Below are positions 1 to 7,750 of a DNA stretch of 64,000 nt, piece after piece. Source of the DNA: Faucicola sp048551375 (lineage in GTDB: Bacteria > Pseudomonadota > Gammaproteobacteria > Pseudomonadales > Moraxellaceae). Position 1 is the stretch's first letter, and the number at the start of each line of letters is the position of its first letter. Location of the stretch: assembly GCF_048551375.1 (NCBI RefSeq), contig NZ_JBLYZJ010000001.1:248001-312000 (forward strand), read 5' to 3'. Both the position numbers and the translations under genes were made by a program. The notes under the pieces are model-generated. The model searched no databases, had not been told where the DNA came from, and was given only the letters and a program-made list of their open reading frames with translations.

Positions 1-252
1 TTGTCGGGGATTGTTACCTTTAAGACCGCTACCGAATTGCAAGACGTTGCAAAAAAACTGCCGATTGACCGTATTCTTATCGAAACCGACAGCCCATACC
101 TTGCCCCTGTGCCAAAGCGTGGCAAGCCCAATGAACCTGCCTTTGTACCGTATGTGGCGGACTTTTTGGCAAAATTATACGGCTTGCCGATTGAGCAATT
201 TGCCAAACAAACCGATGAAAATTTTAATCAGCTATTAAGCCAATATCAATAA
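1..252 (+). CDS. tatD: TatD family metal-dependent hydrolase, C-terminal part (5' truncated by window edge)
   Basis: Only the last 83 codons are present; the reading frame is open at base 1 and the apparent TTG start is just the window edge. The segment carries the family's closing block: SGIVTFK near residues 2-8, then the metal-site strand ETDSPYLAP near residues 28-36, followed by KRGKPNEPAFV. In TatD proteins this Asp binds the divalent metal of a TIM-barrel nuclease/hydrolase (3'-5' DNase activity is reported for family members). A TetR gene follows on the same strand 90 bases later. The paralogues TatD and YcfH/YjjV cannot be separated from this fragment. Confidence 0.85.
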   Translation: MSGIVTFKTATELQDVAKKLPIDRILIETDSPYLAPVPKRGKPNEPAFVPYVADFLAKLYGLPIEQFAKQTDENFNQLLSQYQ

Positions 253-342
253 TCGTTAAAAGTGATTGGCAATGACTAAACGGTCATGTATGATATGGCA
301 AAATGAACTGGCAAGTTTAAAGTTTTGTGATTGGAGTGATTG

Positions 343-996
343 ATGAGTCGTCAACAGCAGTTTAAGCATCGTGAAGAAACTATCTTAGCCGTTGCCGAAC
401 AGTTATTACTGGATTCTGGCGAAGGTGATATCACGTTGGATAATCTAGCGGAACAACTTGACCTTGCCAAAGGCACGCTGTACAAGCATTTTGCCAGTAA
501 AGATGAGCTGTTTTTACGTATTATCATCCGCCATGAAGAGCATTTATTGGCAGTGAGTTTGATTGATGATGAGATTTCGGCAGGGGTGTCACGGTTTATT
601 TTATGTCATTTGTTAAACCCACAAAAAGCCATGTTACTCAACCAAATCGAGGAACGCCTTGCCAGTTCAAGCGTAGGGCTAAATAAGCTATTTTCTCAAT
701 TGTATGATATTCGCCGTGAACGCATGAAGCGAGTGATTGCCTTGACCACCCATTATCTGCAATCGCAAAATAGTTGCTTGAGTACCAGAGATTATTTGGC
801 GACCATTTGGGCGATGGGGCAGGGTGGGGCAGGCTTGCTGAATTCGAGTTTTTATCAACGTTATTTGGGCAGGCGAGATACGCTTCGCTTGGCGTTGGTG
901 CAACAGATTTTGGATATCCCAAAGCAGTACCCAAAAGGCAGAACCGAAGGGATGTTTGGGCATTTGCCGTATGAGGGTATGCCTCCAGAGGTTTAA
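343..996 (+). CDS. TetR/AcrR family transcriptional regulator
   Basis: A 217-residue protein with an N-terminal helix-turn-helix typical of TetR: ITLDNLAEQLDLAKGTLYKHFASKDELF at about residues 30-57, given here only as position with key residues GTLYKHF. The C-terminal ligand domain is not diagnostic, so the ligand and targets are unknown. The ATG at 343 is preferred to the TTG at 340 because GGAG at 333-336 sits at normal distance. It is followed after 12 bases by gspH, so it may be co-transcribed with the pseudopilin genes, an unusual leader for a type II secretion cluster. Whether it controls them cannot be told from the sequence. Confidence 0.85.
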   Translation: MSRQQQFKHREETILAVAEQLLLDSGEGDITLDNLAEQLDLAKGTLYKHFASKDELFLRIIIRHEEHLLAVSLIDDEISAGVSRFILCHLLNPQKAMLLNQIEERLASSSVGLNKLFSQLYDIRRERMKRVIALTTHYLQSQNSCLSTRDYLATIWAMGQGGAGLLNSSFYQRYLGRRDTLRLALVQQILDIPKQYPKGRTEGMFGHLPYEGMPPEV

Positions 997-1008
997 GTAA
1001 AAGAATTT

Positions 1009-1629
1009 ATGCCATCATTTGCCCCTATCACCAAAAAACCGCCTCATCAACACGGCTTTACCCTTGTGGAAATCATGGTGGTGATTGTGATTATGACGAT
1101 TTTTGCAGGCATGATGACCTTATCGGTGAGTGGTAGTGATAATCGTAAAAATATGGCTTTTTATGAACATTTACAAAGTAATTTAACCCATATTCGGTTA
1201 TTAGCCAGTGAGCAAATGCAACCCTACGGACTGGCGATTAAACTGGCACAAGGCGATAACCCTAGCCAATTGATGGTGGTTAAACTTACCAATGCCAATT
1301 CATCCAATCCCACAAACAGCACGACTACTAATACCAAACCCACCGCCCCCAGTTGGCAACTCGAAAAGCAAATACCACCCCTTGATGTGCCAAATAATAT
1401 CACTGTCAATATTCAAACACTTGATACGATGAATAATATGCTGATAAATCAACAAGCTCCGAATTGGCTTGTGGGTAATCAAGCACCGCCTGTGGTATGG
1501 TTTGGGACAGGGGAAGCCACGCCTGTGCAGATTAGCTTACAAAAGACCAATCCTAACGATAGCACGGTTTACCCGATTGGACAGCCCATCATTATTAATC
1601 AATTTGGGGCAGTGGAGTTGGCAAAATGA
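1009..1629 (+). CDS. gspH: Type II secretion minor pseudopilin GspH/FimT type
   Basis: The 206-residue product has a type IV prepilin leader: cleavage is expected between Gly16 and Phe17 (HG|FTLVE), with Glu at +5 (residue 21), then a hydrophobic helix of about 20 residues ending near residue 41. GspH is a minor pseudopilin of the inner-membrane/periplasmic pilus tip that pushes substrates through the secretin. Its identity as GspH rests mainly on its position first in an H-I-J-K series. A Ser/Asn/Thr-rich stretch near residues 94-115 looks like a low-complexity insertion. The stop overlaps the gspI start (ATGA), implying translational coupling. Confidence 0.82.
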   Translation: MPSFAPITKKPPHQHGFTLVEIMVVIVIMTIFAGMMTLSVSGSDNRKNMAFYEHLQSNLTHIRLLASEQMQPYGLAIKLAQGDNPSQLMVVKLTNANSSNPTNSTTTNTKPTAPSWQLEKQIPPLDVPNNITVNIQTLDTMNNMLINQQAPNWLVGNQAPPVVWFGTGEATPVQISLQKTNPNDSTVYPIGQPIIINQFGAVELAK

Positions 1630-2051
1630 ACCATGTGATTGCCAAGCATTTTGCAAATTTACCGAACCAACAACGAGGCTTTACCTTAATTGAGGTGATG
1701 GTGGCATTGGCGATTTTGGCAGTGGTTGCTGTGTCCGCCAGTCAAGCCAGTCGTAGCTATGTGCAGTCAGTCGGTAATATGAAGCAACGCAGTTTGGCGT
1801 ATTTTGTCGCCCAAAATACCTTGGCGGATTTACGTATTCAGCAAACGTGGTTGACCGCTTCCGAAACTCGCCAAGCCCAAATGGGCGGTCAAGCGTGGCA
1901 AGTGACCATTGCCCCTAGTGAGTTGGTAGGGCTAGGTTCGGATACGCTAAAAAAAGTCGAGATACAAGTCGCCCCTGTGACCCAAGGCAATGTTGGGCAT
2001 TCGATTGTTAGTTTGGAAGGGACGATTCGTAAAATGGATAACCAACATTAA
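1626..2051 (+). CDS. gspI: Type II secretion minor pseudopilin GspI
   Basis: This 141-residue protein starts inside the gspH stop (4-base overlap). The prepilin cleavage site is Gly18|Phe19 with Glu23 at +5 (FTLIEVMVALAILAVV). The body carries the GspI signature pattern of a long helix followed by AQNTLADLR near residue 65. GspI is the core of the GspI-J-K tip complex. Length and composition are normal, in contrast to its neighbours gspJ and gspK, which carry Asn-rich insertions. Confidence 0.88.
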   Translation: MNHVIAKHFANLPNQQRGFTLIEVMVALAILAVVAVSASQASRSYVQSVGNMKQRSLAYFVAQNTLADLRIQQTWLTASETRQAQMGGQAWQVTIAPSELVGLGSDTLKKVEIQVAPVTQGNVGHSIVSLEGTIRKMDNQH

Positions 2052-2077
2052 CCACGCATAAGAGCCGTACCCACACG

Positions 2078-3052
2078 ATGCCACCACATTTTCACCCAGC
2101 TTTACCTAGCCATTTACGTCAGCCCCAACAAGGCTTTACCTTGATTGAGCTATTGGTGGCGTTGATGATTTTTGCGATGTTGGCAATGGCAGGGTGGCAA
2201 ATTATGGATAGCTTGAATAAAGCCAGTGACCAAGCCAAACGCCAAATTGCCCAATTAAGCGAGCTTGAATACGCCTATTTACAGCTTTCGCAAGATTTTG
2301 CCCAAGTCAATAATTACGTGGTGATGCCTGTGGGGGTGAGTTTATCTGCCAATGCCACGCAGTCACAACAGCCACAAGCCATCCCCCCCAATCTTGCCCC
2401 AACCTTTAGCCTAAACGCACAGCAAGTGGACTTTGTGCGGTTTGCCAGTCCAGACCCACGGCTCAATCCGCCTCCCACTTTGGCGAAAATTCGCTATGTG
2501 GTGATGGATGGTAAACTGGTGAAACAGCGATTTTATCAATTGCATCCCAATGCCAATAATGCCAATCAAGAAACCCCTAGTCAAAGCGTGGTGCTAAATG
2601 CGGTGGAAAATCTGCAATGGACGGCATTAACGCCAGAGCCTGTCAGTCGTTTTCCAGACCCAAAAACCTTGCAACAAGCCCAAGCCACGGCGAATAACAA
2701 TAATAATAACAGTGCGACTGCGACAGCCAATACTAACACCAATCAAAATACCGCCAGTACGGTGGCAAGTTTGGATTTGACCCCTTATCAACAACTACCC
2801 AAAGGCGTGGCGGTGAGTTTTACTTACCAAGGTCAGCCGATTACATGGCAATTTGCCTTGCCGAGCCAAGCCCCTCAATTAGGGCAACTTGCACAAACCA
2901 ATTCATCACAAAGCAATCAAGGCTCATCATCAAACACCCAAAATCAATTGTCCAATGGTACAAATAATACCAATAATTCAGCCAATCTTAATAACAGTGC
3001 CAATACGAATACGAACATTCAGCCCACTGGCTCACCACAGAGGGACGATTGA
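2078..3052 (+). CDS. gspJ: Type II secretion minor pseudopilin GspJ with Asn-rich insertions
   Basis: The 324-residue protein is longer than usual for GspJ (about 200-230). Prepilin cleavage is at Gly19|Phe20 with Glu24 (FTLIELLVALMIFAMLA). The conserved fold reappears as QLSQDFAQV near residue 72 and in the beta-strand segments. Two low-complexity Asn/Thr/Ser stretches explain the extra length: one internal (bases about 2690-2760, including six consecutive Asn) and one C-terminal (about 2900-3020). Both look like expansions of AAT/AAC codons. Its stop shares one base with the gspK start (TGATG). Confidence 0.86.
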   Translation: MPPHFHPALPSHLRQPQQGFTLIELLVALMIFAMLAMAGWQIMDSLNKASDQAKRQIAQLSELEYAYLQLSQDFAQVNNYVVMPVGVSLSANATQSQQPQAIPPNLAPTFSLNAQQVDFVRFASPDPRLNPPPTLAKIRYVVMDGKLVKQRFYQLHPNANNANQETPSQSVVLNAVENLQWTALTPEPVSRFPDPKTLQQAQATANNNNNNSATATANTNTNQNTASTVASLDLTPYQQLPKGVAVSFTYQGQPITWQFALPSQAPQLGQLAQTNSSQSNQGSSSNTQNQLSNGTNNTNNSANLNNSANTNTNIQPTGSPQRDD

Positions 3053-4245
3053 TGAAAGAATTTGATAAAAAAGTATCTATGCCAACACAGCAGGGTATGG
3101 CATTATTGACGATTTTATTATTGGTGGTGGCAATTACCATCATCGCAGGCAGTATGCTTGCCAGCCAAAAGGTCATGCTCCGCCAATATGAATTGACCAA
3201 AAATCAAGGGCAAATGTACGAATATGCGTTGGCAGGCGAGGCAATCGCCATTGAGTTGATTGATAAAGATAGCCAAATCAACCAAACCGACAGCGTGCAA
3301 GACGCTTGGGCAAAGCCGATTCCCAGTCATCCTGTGACAGGTGGTGCGGTGCAAGTGCAAATTCGTGACCAAGCCAGTCTTTTTAATATCAATAACTTAT
3401 ACCATGATGGTAAGGTGGATAAACAGGCGTTGGCATTTTTTCAAGCCTTATTGCAAAGCCACGATATCGAGCCGAATGTGGCATTTGCCGTGCTAGACTG
3501 GCAAGACCCTGACAGCGACCCCACGCCAGAAGGTGGGGCAGAGGCGGATTATTACCAAAGCACAGGCAAACCCATGCCAATAGCGATTGCCAATCAGCCA
3601 TTTTTGGCGGTGGACGAACTGGTGTATGTGCGAGGAATGGATAAACAAAAATTGGCAAAGATAAAACCCCTGCTGACAGCTTTGCCGTTTTTTGTGCCGA
3701 TGAATGTCAATACCGTTCAGCCATCGCTACTGAGCATTTTGCCGATGGTTAGCCCAGCTAAAGAAAATGCCAATAATAGCAATAATGCTCATACGGATAA
3801 CAATGGCAATTCACAAAATGGCTCAAATGCCAATCCTAACGGCACGCCTAATGCCAACAATGCTCAAAATAATAATTCAAATAACAACTCAAACAATCAT
3901 GCCCCAAACAGCATGCTAGATATGAGCCAGTTGGCAAGTTGGGCGAGTAAACGTTCGACTGCCATGCCAGTGCAAAGCCTTGATGAATTTTGGCAACAGC
4001 CTGTGTTTGCCAGTATCAGCGGTCAACAACAAGCAGTCAATGGTTTATTGGCGGTGGATAGCCGAGTATTTGAATCGGTGGTGGCGGTGAAAGTTGACGA
4101 TAAAAGCCGTTATTTGGTTAGCCAAATTGCCAAAATCCCTGCATCCAATGCCAATAATGGGTTAAATAATCCCACCAACTCAGTGACGCATAATGGACAG
4201 GTACAAGCCTTTAATCGGCGGTTTTTGGCGGTAAGGCCTGAGTAA
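3052..4245 (+). CDS. gspK: Type II secretion minor pseudopilin GspK with Asn-rich insertion
   Basis: GspK caps the pseudopilus tip. The 397-residue product has a prepilin site at Gly15|Met16 and, as is typical of GspK, lacks Glu at +5 (Thr20 instead). The loop AVLDWQDPDSDP near residue 145 followed by EADYY matches the calcium-binding region of known GspK proteins. A strongly Asn-rich segment (bases about 3765-3910, residues about 238-286) separates the two halves of the globular part. ATG at 3052 is chosen over TTG at 3049 because it forms the one-base overlap with the gspJ stop. Confidence 0.87.
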   Translation: MKEFDKKVSMPTQQGMALLTILLLVVAITIIAGSMLASQKVMLRQYELTKNQGQMYEYALAGEAIAIELIDKDSQINQTDSVQDAWAKPIPSHPVTGGAVQVQIRDQASLFNINNLYHDGKVDKQALAFFQALLQSHDIEPNVAFAVLDWQDPDSDPTPEGGAEADYYQSTGKPMPIAIANQPFLAVDELVYVRGMDKQKLAKIKPLLTALPFFVPMNVNTVQPSLLSILPMVSPAKENANNSNNAHTDNNGNSQNGSNANPNGTPNANNAQNNNSNNNSNNHAPNSMLDMSQLASWASKRSTAMPVQSLDEFWQQPVFASISGQQQAVNGLLAVDSRVFESVVAVKVDDKSRYLVSQIAKIPASNANNGLNNPTNSVTHNGQVQAFNRRFLAVRPE

Positions 4246-4328
4246 TTTGTGACTTTGAGGGTATATTTTTTAGAATATTTTTTTGTAAAATAATGTAAAA
4301 TAGGCGTTTTTTTATAAGTTTACCCAAG

Positions 4329-4355
4329 AATGATGGTGCTTACGCCATTATTTTT
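4329..4355 (+). terminator. Possible intrinsic terminator after gspHIJK
   Basis: An eight-pair hairpin (aatgatgg / ccattatt, one G-T pair) with an eight-base loop is followed by TTTTT. It lies between gspK and the permease gene. The stem is weak, so it may instead be part of the permease leader. Confidence 0.4.
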
Positions 4356-4394
4356 CTCAAGTTTTATCCAAGTTGTTAATTTAGGGCAGTGATT

Positions 4395-5696
4395 ATGGAT
4401 GCTTTGAAACGCTATTTTGGTATTGATGATGTCAATACTACTGTTAAAACCGAATTTTTGGCAGGTTTAACCACTTTTTTGACCATGGCTTATATTATTT
4501 TTGTCAATCCAGATATGTTGGCAAAAGCAGGCATGGATAAAGGAGCGGTATTTGTCGCTACTTGTTTGGCTTCTGCGATTGGTTGTTTTTTGATGGGCTT
4601 TATCGCTCGTTTACCAGTTGCCCTTGCCCCTGGTATGGGACTCAATGCCTTTTTTACTTTCTCTGTGGTATTGGGCATGGGAAAAAGCTGGCAAGTGGCA
4701 TTGGGTGCGGTATTTATCTCAGGTTTGTTGTTTGTCGCCATCAGTGCCTTTAAGCTTCGAGAATGGCTGATTAATTCAATTCCTTATACACTCAAGCAAG
4801 GTATTGTGGCTGGGATTGGAGCATTTTTGGCATTTATTGCCCTAAAAAGTTCCGAAATCATTGTCGCCAGCCCTGCTACTTTTGTGACAATGGGAGATTT
4901 GACCAGTTTTGCCCCTGCGATGGCGATTTTGAGTTTCTTTTTGATTGTGGTATTTGTTCAGCGGAAAGTCCCTGCAGCTGTGATGTTATCAATTTTGATT
5001 ATCACTGTGATTAGTTTGTTGTTTGGGCAAACGCATTATACAGGGCTTATTTCTGCACCGCCGTCAATCGCTCCCACTTTTATGCAATTGGATATTGCTG
5101 GGGCATTGGATGTGGGGATGGTCAGTGTGATTTTTGCCTTTTTATTTGTGGTATTGTTTGACACCTCAGGCACACTGATTGGCGTGACCAAAAAAGCAGG
5201 TTTAATGAAAGCGGATGGTAACATCCCAAATTTGGGTAAAGCTTTGTTTGCTGATTCAACGGCAGCGGTAGCAGGTTCGTTGTTGGGTACATCATCCGTT
5301 ACCAGTTATGTTGAGAGTACCGCAGGCGTGGCGGCAGGTGGACGCACAGGTTTGACCGCTATTGTCGTTGGTGTGTTGTTTTTATTGGCATTGTTTTTTG
5401 CACCACTGGCAGGCATGATTCCTGCGTATGCCACGGCAGGGGCAATTTTTTATGTTGCGGTATTGATGCTATTTACCTTGCGTGAGGTAGATTGGGACGA
5501 TTTGACCGAAGCGTCACCTGTGGCAGTGGTTTTATTATTAACACCATTGACATTTTCGATTGCAGATGGGATTGCGTTGGGATTTATCACGTATACGCTT
5601 GCCAAACTTGTGAGTGGTCGCCATCGTGAAGTTAGCCCAGCTGTGTGGGTGTTGACGGTGATTTTATTGGCAAAATTTGTGTTTTTGGGGCACTAA
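4395..5696 (+). CDS. NCS2 family purine-type permease (AzgA/adenine-guanine-hypoxanthine class)
   Basis: A 433-residue polytopic inner-membrane protein with about 12-14 hydrophobic segments. The N-terminal block RYFGID...TVKTEFLAGLTTFLTM (positions about 6-30) and APGMGLNAFFTF near residue 78 are typical of the AzgA-like branch of nucleobase:cation symporters, as is TSSVTSYVESTAGVAAGGRT near residue 302. The likely substrate is a purine (adenine, guanine or hypoxanthine), by family. ATG at 4395 fits AGGG at 4383-4386 better than the in-frame GTG at 4389. No purine-riboswitch core was recognised in the 150-base leader. A 6S RNA gene lies tail to tail downstream. Confidence 0.86.
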   Translation: MDALKRYFGIDDVNTTVKTEFLAGLTTFLTMAYIIFVNPDMLAKAGMDKGAVFVATCLASAIGCFLMGFIARLPVALAPGMGLNAFFTFSVVLGMGKSWQVALGAVFISGLLFVAISAFKLREWLINSIPYTLKQGIVAGIGAFLAFIALKSSEIIVASPATFVTMGDLTSFAPAMAILSFFLIVVFVQRKVPAAVMLSILIITVISLLFGQTHYTGLISAPPSIAPTFMQLDIAGALDVGMVSVIFAFLFVVLFDTSGTLIGVTKKAGLMKADGNIPNLGKALFADSTAAVAGSLLGTSSVTSYVESTAGVAAGGRTGLTAIVVGVLFLLALFFAPLAGMIPAYATAGAIFYVAVLMLFTLREVDWDDLTEASPVAVVLLLTPLTFSIADGIALGFITYTLAKLVSGRHREVSPAVWVLTVILLAKFVFLGH

Positions 5697-5700
5697 CATC

Positions 5701-5889
5701 AGAAGGTATCCAGAGTATCGCTGTCAATGTGAACCCATGAACTGTAACGTTCAGGGTGGGTATGGCAACCACTCTTAAGGTTTCCTGATACACCCAAAGG
5801 TGCAGGCATACACAACAAGCGGAAAGAACGCATACCCTAAGGTAAATTATCAGCTCAGGTAATAACATCAACTGGCGAATACCCCAGAT
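5701..5889 (-). ncRNA. ssrS: 6S RNA (regulator of sigma70 RNA polymerase)
   Basis: Read on the minus strand, this stretch shows the 6S order remembered from Escherichia coli: a 5' arm with GTATTCGCC, then CCTGAGCTGATAATTTACC (E. coli has CCTGAGCCGATATTTCATACC at this place), a central structured part, and a 3' arm with CCTTAAGAGTGG, CACCCTGAACG, ATGGGTTCA, then ACAGCGATACTCTGG. The two ends pair (GTATTCGCC with the complementary GGCGATAC-like arm, wobbles included), giving the closing stem, and an inner hairpin pairs GAAC with GTTC. About 189 bases is normal for 6S. A sigma70-like promoter lies just upstream. The neighbour is gpmI rather than the usual ygfA. No coding sequence is credible here. 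Confidence 0.85.
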
Positions 5890-5895
5890 AAGGAT

Positions 5896-5924
5896 ATTTT
5901 AGCAGTTTTTGCCAGTCATTGCAA
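5896..5924 (-). promoter_or_regulatory. Sigma70-type promoter of the 6S RNA gene
   Basis: On the minus strand TTGCAA (5924-5919) and TAAAAT (5901-5896) are separated by exactly 17 bases and place the RNA start near 5889, agreeing with the expected 5' end of 6S RNA. On the opposite strand a TATAAT at 5968-5973 probably serves gpmI. Confidence 0.6.
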
Positions 5925-6024
5925 AAACTGCATCAAAACCCAGTGTATTGAGCATAAAAAGCTATGCTATAATCGACCGATATTTTGTGGAATTCGTCAT
6001 TGTTTGTTAACCAAAGGTTTTATC

Positions 6025-7623
6025 ATGTCAATTGCTACTACTACCAACAAAAAAATCCCCCATGTCTTAATGATTCTTGACGGTTTTGGACATCGAGAAG
6101 ACCCTCGTGACAATGCCATCGCCAATGCCAACACCCCAAATCTTGATAAAATCTACCAACACTTTCCGCATGGGCTGATTTCTGCCTCGCATCAAGACGT
6201 TGGCTTGCCAGATGGTCAATTTGGTAATTCAGAAGTCGGACACATGAATTTGGGAGCAGGGCGTGTGGTGTTCCAAGATTCCACTCGTATTCACAATGCT
6301 ATTCGTGATAAGGATTTTTTTAGCAATGAAGCCTTGGTGGGAGCGGTGCAATCTGCCAAAGCCGAAGGCGGTCACGTGCATATCATGGGGTTATTATCGG
6401 ATGGTGGTGTGCATTCGCATCAAGACCATTTGGTCGCTATGTGTGAATTGGCATTGCAACAAGGGGTCAAATCCGTATTTGTGCATGCGTTTTTGGATGG
6501 GCGTGATACCCCACCGAAAAGCTCAGATACTTTTATTGCTGATTTTGAACAAAGTATTGCAAGCCTTAATGCCCAATATACTGGCAAGGTATATTTGGTA
6601 AGCCTAATTGGACGCTATTTTGCGATGGATAGGGACAAGCGTTGGGAACGTGTACAAAAAGCCTATGAGCTGATGACCCAAGCCAAAGCCACCAATGTAG
6701 TCGATTCTGCGATGCAGGGTATTGAGCAAGCGTATGCCGATGACAAATCCGATGAATTTGTCGAACCAACATGGGTTCGTTATGTTGATAAACCTGCTGA
6801 TTTTGGTACAATCAATGACCATGATAGCTTGATATTTATGAACTTTCGTGCTGACCGAGCCAGAGAAATTTCGCAAGCATTTTTATTGGCGGATTTTGCA
6901 GGCTTTGAGCGTCAAAAAACCCCAAAACTTGCCAGTTTTGTCTGTTTGACCAAATTTTCCGATGAAATTGAAGCCCATCCATTGACCCAAACTGCTTTTG
7001 ATGCCAAAGAGATGGTCAATACTTTGGGTGAATATTTACAAAATTTGGGCAAAACCCAACTTCGTATTGCCGAAACCGAAAAATATGCTCATGTTACATT
7101 TTTCTTTAGTGGTGGGCGTGAGGCGGAATACCAAGGTGAACAGCGTATTTTAGTCAATTCACCCCAAGTCGCCACGTATGATTTACAGCCCGAAATGAGT
7201 GCGTTTGAAGTCACCGAAAAGCTCAAACAAGCGATTGATTCGGGGGAATATGATGTGTTGATTGTCAACTATGCCAATGGCGACATGGTGGGACATACAG
7301 GGAAATTTGAAGCAGCCGTGAAAGCGGTGGAAACCTTGGATACTTGTGTGCAAGTGATTGTCGATACGGTACTTGCCAATCATGGACATTTGCTGATTAC
7401 GGCTGACCACGGTAATGTTGAACAAATGCAAGACTATGAAAGTGGGCAAGTGCATACTCAGCACACCACCGAGCTTGTACCATTGATTTATGTCAATGAA
7501 AATGCCACGCCAGCCATGCAGGTGCGTGAAGGTGGTAAATTGGCAGACATCGCCCCAACATTGTTGGCATTAATGCAACTGCCACAGCCAAGCGAAATGA
7601 CAGGGCAGAATTTATTGGTTTGA
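6025..7623 (+). CDS. gpmI: 2,3-bisphosphoglycerate-independent phosphoglycerate mutase
   Basis: Interconverts 3- and 2-phosphoglycerate in glycolysis and gluconeogenesis with two Mn ions and a phospho-serine. The 532-residue protein has the alkaline-phosphatase-superfamily layout: metal Asp19 (ILDGFG), nucleophile Ser69 in FGNSEVGHMNLGAG, DGRDTPP near residue 158, then NYANGDMVGHTG and TADHGNVEQM in the C-terminal metal site. Phe replaces the usual Trp of DGWG. ATG at 6025 has AAAGG at 6013-6017; the in-frame TTG at 6004 lacks a site. A -10-like TATAAT lies at 5968-5973. Length is slightly above the usual 510-515. Confidence 0.96.
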   Translation: MSIATTTNKKIPHVLMILDGFGHREDPRDNAIANANTPNLDKIYQHFPHGLISASHQDVGLPDGQFGNSEVGHMNLGAGRVVFQDSTRIHNAIRDKDFFSNEALVGAVQSAKAEGGHVHIMGLLSDGGVHSHQDHLVAMCELALQQGVKSVFVHAFLDGRDTPPKSSDTFIADFEQSIASLNAQYTGKVYLVSLIGRYFAMDRDKRWERVQKAYELMTQAKATNVVDSAMQGIEQAYADDKSDEFVEPTWVRYVDKPADFGTINDHDSLIFMNFRADRAREISQAFLLADFAGFERQKTPKLASFVCLTKFSDEIEAHPLTQTAFDAKEMVNTLGEYLQNLGKTQLRIAETEKYAHVTFFFSGGREAEYQGEQRILVNSPQVATYDLQPEMSAFEVTEKLKQAIDSGEYDVLIVNYANGDMVGHTGKFEAAVKAVETLDTCVQVIVDTVLANHGHLLITADHGNVEQMQDYESGQVHTQHTTELVPLIYVNENATPAMQVREGGKLADIAPTLLALMQLPQPSEMTGQNLLV

Positions 7624-7666
7624 TAGTATTGGATGGTATCGTTATGTAAATTATAAGACAAGTTTT

Positions 7667-7689
7667 GTAGGGGCGTATTGCATACGCCC
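7667..7689 (+). repeat. Intergenic palindromic repeat, gggcgtat/atacgccc family
   Basis: Perfect inverted repeat GGGCGTAT-TGC-ATACGCCC with a 5' GTAG. About 13 related copies occur in this window, all intergenic, in both orientations. This copy lies in the 127-base gap between gpmI and the S41 protease. Confidence 0.85.
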
Positions 7690-7750
7690 ATAATTTCAAA
7701 CGGTTATCTTTGATTTACTTAACTATAAAAACAAAAAAGGCAGAAAGACA

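Noticed and set aside
343..4245. TetR as a specific regulator of gspHIJK
   Set aside because: Only gene adjacency supports it; no operator could be seen.
4246..4394. Possible purine riboswitch before the NCS2 permease
   Set aside because: The conserved core of purine riboswitches was not found; only a weak hairpin is visible.
5632..5871. A 79-codon minus-strand reading frame
   Set aside because: It overlies the 6S RNA gene, whose structure and promoter explain this stretch better; the protein has no recognisable pattern.
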